Assembly: GCF_018130695.1 (NCBI RefSeq)
Contig: NZ_JAFCJX010000019.1
Location: 108,278-172,277, forward strand
Reading direction: 5' to 3'
Length of the DNA: 64,000 bases
Origin: Bradyrhizobium jicamae
GTDB taxonomy: Bacteria > Pseudomonadota > Alphaproteobacteria > Rhizobiales > Xanthobacteraceae
Part shown: piece by piece, positions 61,469 through 64,000 of the stretch
How the letters are laid out: the number at the start of each line of letters is the position of its first letter
Numbering within the stretch: position 1 is the stretch's first letter
The notes under the pieces: model-generated
What the model was told of the DNA's origin: nothing
Seen by the model: the letters and a program-made list of their open reading frames with translations, nothing else
Databases searched by the model: none
Translations under genes and position numbers: made by a program

Positions 61469-63115
61469 TTAAGTGCGCAATGTTGGCAAGATGAGCCGAG
61501 ACGGGTGTGTCGGTCCATGATGTATCGTGTCTTTGCCAACCATATCCGGCGTGAAGGCGTGTGAAAATTGCAGATCTGTGACCGTGGAGTCGGCGCAAGA
61601 TATATCGATGCGAACTCTTGAACCTGACCTGACCTTATAGGCTGTGGCCGTTAATGGGATCCGCAATTCAACGACTTGACCGGGAACGAGTTGAGAGCGC
61701 TTCGTATGAAAATGGACGGGCCCACCTTTGACGCTTCTGGCTTCGTCAATTGCCCGTTGGGAGGCGCGTAACCATCCTTTCGAGATCAGGATCGATTGCG
61801 GTTGGATGCCCTTCGCTCGATCATCGGCTGGTTGTTCGAACTGCTCAGAAAGCTTGACGATGAAGTTTGCATCGTCCCTAGTCGATGAGACGAAAAGAAC
61901 CAACTCACCCCAGCCGGCAAGGATGATATCCTGCCCAAAAGCTGCAGAGGCAAAGGTAACCATTCTCTTTAGCAGGTCGGGACCGCGGGCCGAATGTGCA
62001 ACTGGACCGATCGCCCATTGTGAATCAGGATAAGAATACTCCGTGCTCTGGTCGGTTGCCACGCCGAGATCAACTTCGTCCTGCAGTGTCCCGTCGTTCA
62101 TAGATGTGACACTTCCAGTCGGACCAGATCCGAGGAAGAACTCTTTGTATTCCACGCCTACGGGCGGCCAGGTGGTGGATGTGAGCGTCGCTGAAGATCC
62201 ACACAGGTCAAACTCGACATTTGGACGATCAAGGTATTCGTTGCGTGTTCCTTTGAGGTAACAATCGTAGAACGGAAGCAAGACCTCTTCGTGCATTGCA
62301 GTCGAGGCGAACGCAGCCAAAGCTTGCGGGAGCGTGGGAGTGCTCAACAACCTAAGCTTCTTTGGGCCTCGCACGGTGTTGTAGCCAATGATGTTGCCAT
62401 CTAGATGGATATCACGCTTTACGTAGATGCCGATCGAGTAGACCGGAATGTCGACCTGTGAAAGTTGATCGACAATGGTCCGTTCTTCCCAGTAATCGTC
62501 ACGGATCGGATGCCGCATAAGGTCGGCGATCAGATCATATTCGATGATGCGCGGTCCCGATCCATTGGCAGGAAATCGATTCGCAAGGCGGACCGAGCCG
62601 TTCCACCAAACGGAAGCAAACTGGCTCTGGATTCCACCTTGATAGAACCATCCATTGTAGAAATCGATGTGACCATCGAAAGGCGCGACGCATGTCAGAT
62701 GCTGGGGTCGTTCAGCAGCCATGCACCACTGAGCGGCGGCGTAATAGGATTGTCCGATACCACCAATTTTTCCGCTGGACCACGGCTGCGCCGCGATCCA
62801 TTCAATAACTTCATACAAGTCTCTTCGTTCACGACGGCTGAAGAACCCGTACTCTCCCTCTGACTTACCAGTTCCGCGGACGTCGAGATGAACATACGCA
62901 TAGCCTCGCTCGACATAAAAATCGATCGGACCGGTTTCGTGCCAATAGAAGATCATCGAAGGCGGCACGTCGTCATTGTCGTATCGGTAAGGCGACGCCG
63001 CGAACAAGGTCGGGAATGGACCAGGTCCCTCTGGACGATATATCCGAACCGCTACCCTCGCCCCATCGCTCATAGGGATCATGACGTCGGACTGGTCTAC
63101 CGCAGGCTTTGGCAT
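61469..63115 (-). CDS. CocE/NonD-family serine hydrolase (second copy)
   Basis: This is a 548-residue paralog of the hydrolase at 51704-53356. It shares the S15 domain with DVRGTGKSEGE, the nucleophile Ser123 in GGIGQSYYAAAQW and the C-terminal HHGPTHPSRLILP. GGGGGAAAT precedes the ATG at 63115. It is convergent with the LysR gene (22 bases) and divergent from the second TetR gene. It may hydrolyse an ester or amide that gives the substrate for the monooxygenase. Confidence 0.85.
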   Translation of the reverse strand: MPKPAVDQSDVMIPMSDGARVAVRIYRPEGPGPFPTLFAASPYRYDNDDVPPSMIFYWHETGPIDFYVERGYAYVHLDVRGTGKSEGEYGFFSRRERRDLYEVIEWIAAQPWSSGKIGGIGQSYYAAAQWCMAAERPQHLTCVAPFDGHIDFYNGWFYQGGIQSQFASVWWNGSVRLANRFPANGSGPRIIEYDLIADLMRHPIRDDYWEERTIVDQLSQVDIPVYSIGIYVKRDIHLDGNIIGYNTVRGPKKLRLLSTPTLPQALAAFASTAMHEEVLLPFYDCYLKGTRNEYLDRPNVEFDLCGSSATLTSTTWPPVGVEYKEFFLGSGPTGSVTSMNDGTLQDEVDLGVATDQSTEYSYPDSQWAIGPVAHSARGPDLLKRMVTFASAAFGQDIILAGWGELVLFVSSTRDDANFIVKLSEQFEQPADDRAKGIQPQSILISKGWLRASQRAIDEARSVKGGPVHFHTKRSQLVPGQVVELRIPLTATAYKVRSGSRVRIDISCADSTVTDLQFSHAFTPDMVGKDTIHHGPTHPSRLILPTLRT

Positions 63116-63153
63116 ATTTCCCCCAACTTTTGGGCAGCATAGCCTCAATAATT

Positions 63154-63169
63154 ACTGATCACAATCAGT
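63154..63169. promoter_or_regulatory. Palindrome between hydrolase and second TetR gene
   Basis: ACTGAT-CACA-ATCAGT has perfect six-base arms. It lies 38 bases before the hydrolase start (63115) and 81 bases before the TetR start (63251), typical for a TetR operator. It differs from the ACTAYACSGT motif, so it should belong to the second TetR regulator. A second palindrome, TCGATCGCGATCGA, follows at 63171-63184. Confidence 0.55.
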
Positions 63170-63250
63170 TTCGATCGCGATCGAGTTATCAACGTGATAG
63201 CGTAGGGGCGCCGAACTTCCCACATCGGATTGGGCGACTTGGGTGCGACG

Positions 63251-63889
63251 ATGAAACAAACCAGTTCGACGGAGAGAACGGCCGTGAAGGCGAGCCTAAG
63301 AGAGCGCAACAAGACCGCTAAGGAGTCGATCATCCGACAGACAGCTCGGAGGCTCTTTCTCAAGCATGGTTATGAGAAGACGACGCTCCGCGAAATCGCA
63401 AAAGAAGCGGACGTTGGGTTTGGCACCGTCTCTGCTTACTCAAATGACAAGTCTGGCCTTTTGGCCATGATCTTTGTGGAAGAGCTTAAGAAGTTGGATC
63501 CACTCTTTGCCGATATTCCGGATAAGGGTGATCTTCTGGACCAATTGGTCTTAGGTCTCGGGAAACTATTCGCGTTTTGGAGTGCAGTACCGTCTCTAAG
63601 TGCGCATGTACTTCAGCAAATGGAGTTCTTCCATAGGAATCCACATATGGACTTGATCATGGCTAGGCGTAAGCAAGCGAGACGGGAACTGGCGGCCTTT
63701 CTTTCCAAGAAGAAGGAAGCAGGCAAAATTCGGTCGGACGTGGATATCGACAGGGCGGCGGACACTCTGTTTGCGATCTACACATCTAGCGTCCGGGAAT
63801 GGAGCATCACCATGCCGCACGACCAAAAAAAGGGAATCGCTCGCCTGAGGTCGCTGCTCGAACTATCAGTTCGGGGCCTTCAACGCTGA
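63251..63889 (+). CDS. TetR-family transcriptional regulator (second)
   Basis: This is a 212-residue regulator with the TetR helix-turn-helix at about residues 25-70, including FLKHGYEKTTLREIAKEADV and GFGTVSAYSNDKSGLLAMIF. I start at the ATG at 63251; a TTG at 63230 is also possible. The divergent CocE-type hydrolase and the palindrome at 63154 suggest that it represses that hydrolase and itself. Confidence 0.85.
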   Translation: MKQTSSTERTAVKASLRERNKTAKESIIRQTARRLFLKHGYEKTTLREIAKEADVGFGTVSAYSNDKSGLLAMIFVEELKKLDPLFADIPDKGDLLDQLVLGLGKLFAFWSAVPSLSAHVLQQMEFFHRNPHMDLIMARRKQARRELAAFLSKKKEAGKIRSDVDIDRAADTLFAIYTSSVREWSITMPHDQKKGIARLRSLLELSVRGLQR

Positions 63890-63939
63890 TACACGAAGTT
63901 GAACGACGCTGTGCTGATCGACCGTATCCCTCCGGCGTC

Positions 63940-63968
63940 GGCCGCCTTGTGTAGTTTGAGAGGCGGCC
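63940..63968 (+). terminator. Possible terminator hairpin after the second TetR gene
   Basis: GGCCGCCT and AGGCGGCC pair perfectly over eight bases with a 13-base loop. There is no T-run directly after, so termination is only suggested by the position 50 bases after the TetR stop. The rest of the tail to 64000 shows nothing. Confidence 0.35.
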
Positions 63969-64000
63969 CGAGGATTTGACCTTAAGTCTAGCTTTAAGGT

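Noticed and set aside
1..64000. CRISPR arrays, riboswitches, rRNA, full tRNA genes, intact insertion sequences or a replication origin
   Set aside because: I looked for regular repeats, conserved RNA folds and transposase genes with terminal repeats, and found none that are complete.

Overview
The window looks like accessory catabolic DNA from an alphaproteobacterium, most likely a Bradyrhizobium-like member of the Hyphomicrobiales (an inference from gene style, high-GC codon use, and many ABC, TRAP and MFS carbohydrate-acid uptake genes). No housekeeping or ribosomal genes are present. Uptake systems, oxidoreductases and local regulators dominate.

Region 1 (306-14304, plus strand) holds glycolate oxidase (glcDEF), a two-subunit transketolase, an aminoacyl-histidine dipeptidase, a sugar ABC importer, an SMP-30-type lactonase and an SDR dehydrogenase. 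Region 2 (14407-18238, minus strand) is a decayed operon. Its first gene, an NAD-dependent epimerase, is intact. The following genes are broken: a beta-keto-acid cleavage enzyme (C-terminal frameshift), an MFS exporter (at least four frameshifts), a RibD-C reductase (in-frame TAG) and a 39-codon remnant of a second SDR. Region 3 (18673-24537) has a second sugar ABC importer, a paralogous epimerase and a Tat-exported metallo-beta-lactamase-fold protein.

Region 4 (24720-46866) holds glycerate 2-kinase, LysR, a 3-hydroxyisobutyrate/threonate-type dehydrogenase, an alpha/beta hydrolase, a TRAP transporter, full-length transketolase, a HAD-type hydrolase, aldehyde dehydrogenase, GMC oxidoreductase, an ACS-family MFS, GntR, an isopropylmalate/tartrate-type dehydrogenase, a small monooxygenase, GapN-type dehydrogenase, an OtnC-type class II aldolase, SDR and a 2-hydroxyacid dehydrogenase. 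Together these suggest oxidation of C2-C5 sugars, alcohols and sugar acids towards glycolate/glyoxylate, hydroxypyruvate/glycerate and triose phosphates (inference). A palindrome, TTAATGTATGCATTAA and variants, recurs in front of four of these transcription units. It probably defines a regulon, and the GntR protein encoded at 39807-40550 is the natural candidate regulator.

Region 5 (46.9-51.7 kb) is a gene graveyard. After a CBS-domain gene and a LysR gene come pieces of ISL3- and IS21-type transposases, a chemotaxis receptor, a terminase-like HTH protein, ethanolamine ammonia-lyase small subunit, and the 3' part of a tRNA-Arg(CCG) including CCA, a plausible attachment scar.

Region 6 (51.7-63.9 kb) is a separate catabolic locus. 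It has two CocE/NonD-type serine hydrolases, two OFA-like MFS transporters (one cut by an in-frame TGA in place of a conserved Trp), an outer-membrane protein, a flavin reductase next to an acyl-CoA-dehydrogenase-fold monooxygenase, and LysR and two TetR regulators. A second repeated palindrome (ACTAYACSGTRYRGT) lies upstream of at least four units, so the TetR protein at 55124-55753 probably controls most of the locus. The substrate is unknown. This is the best candidate in the window for an undescribed pathway.
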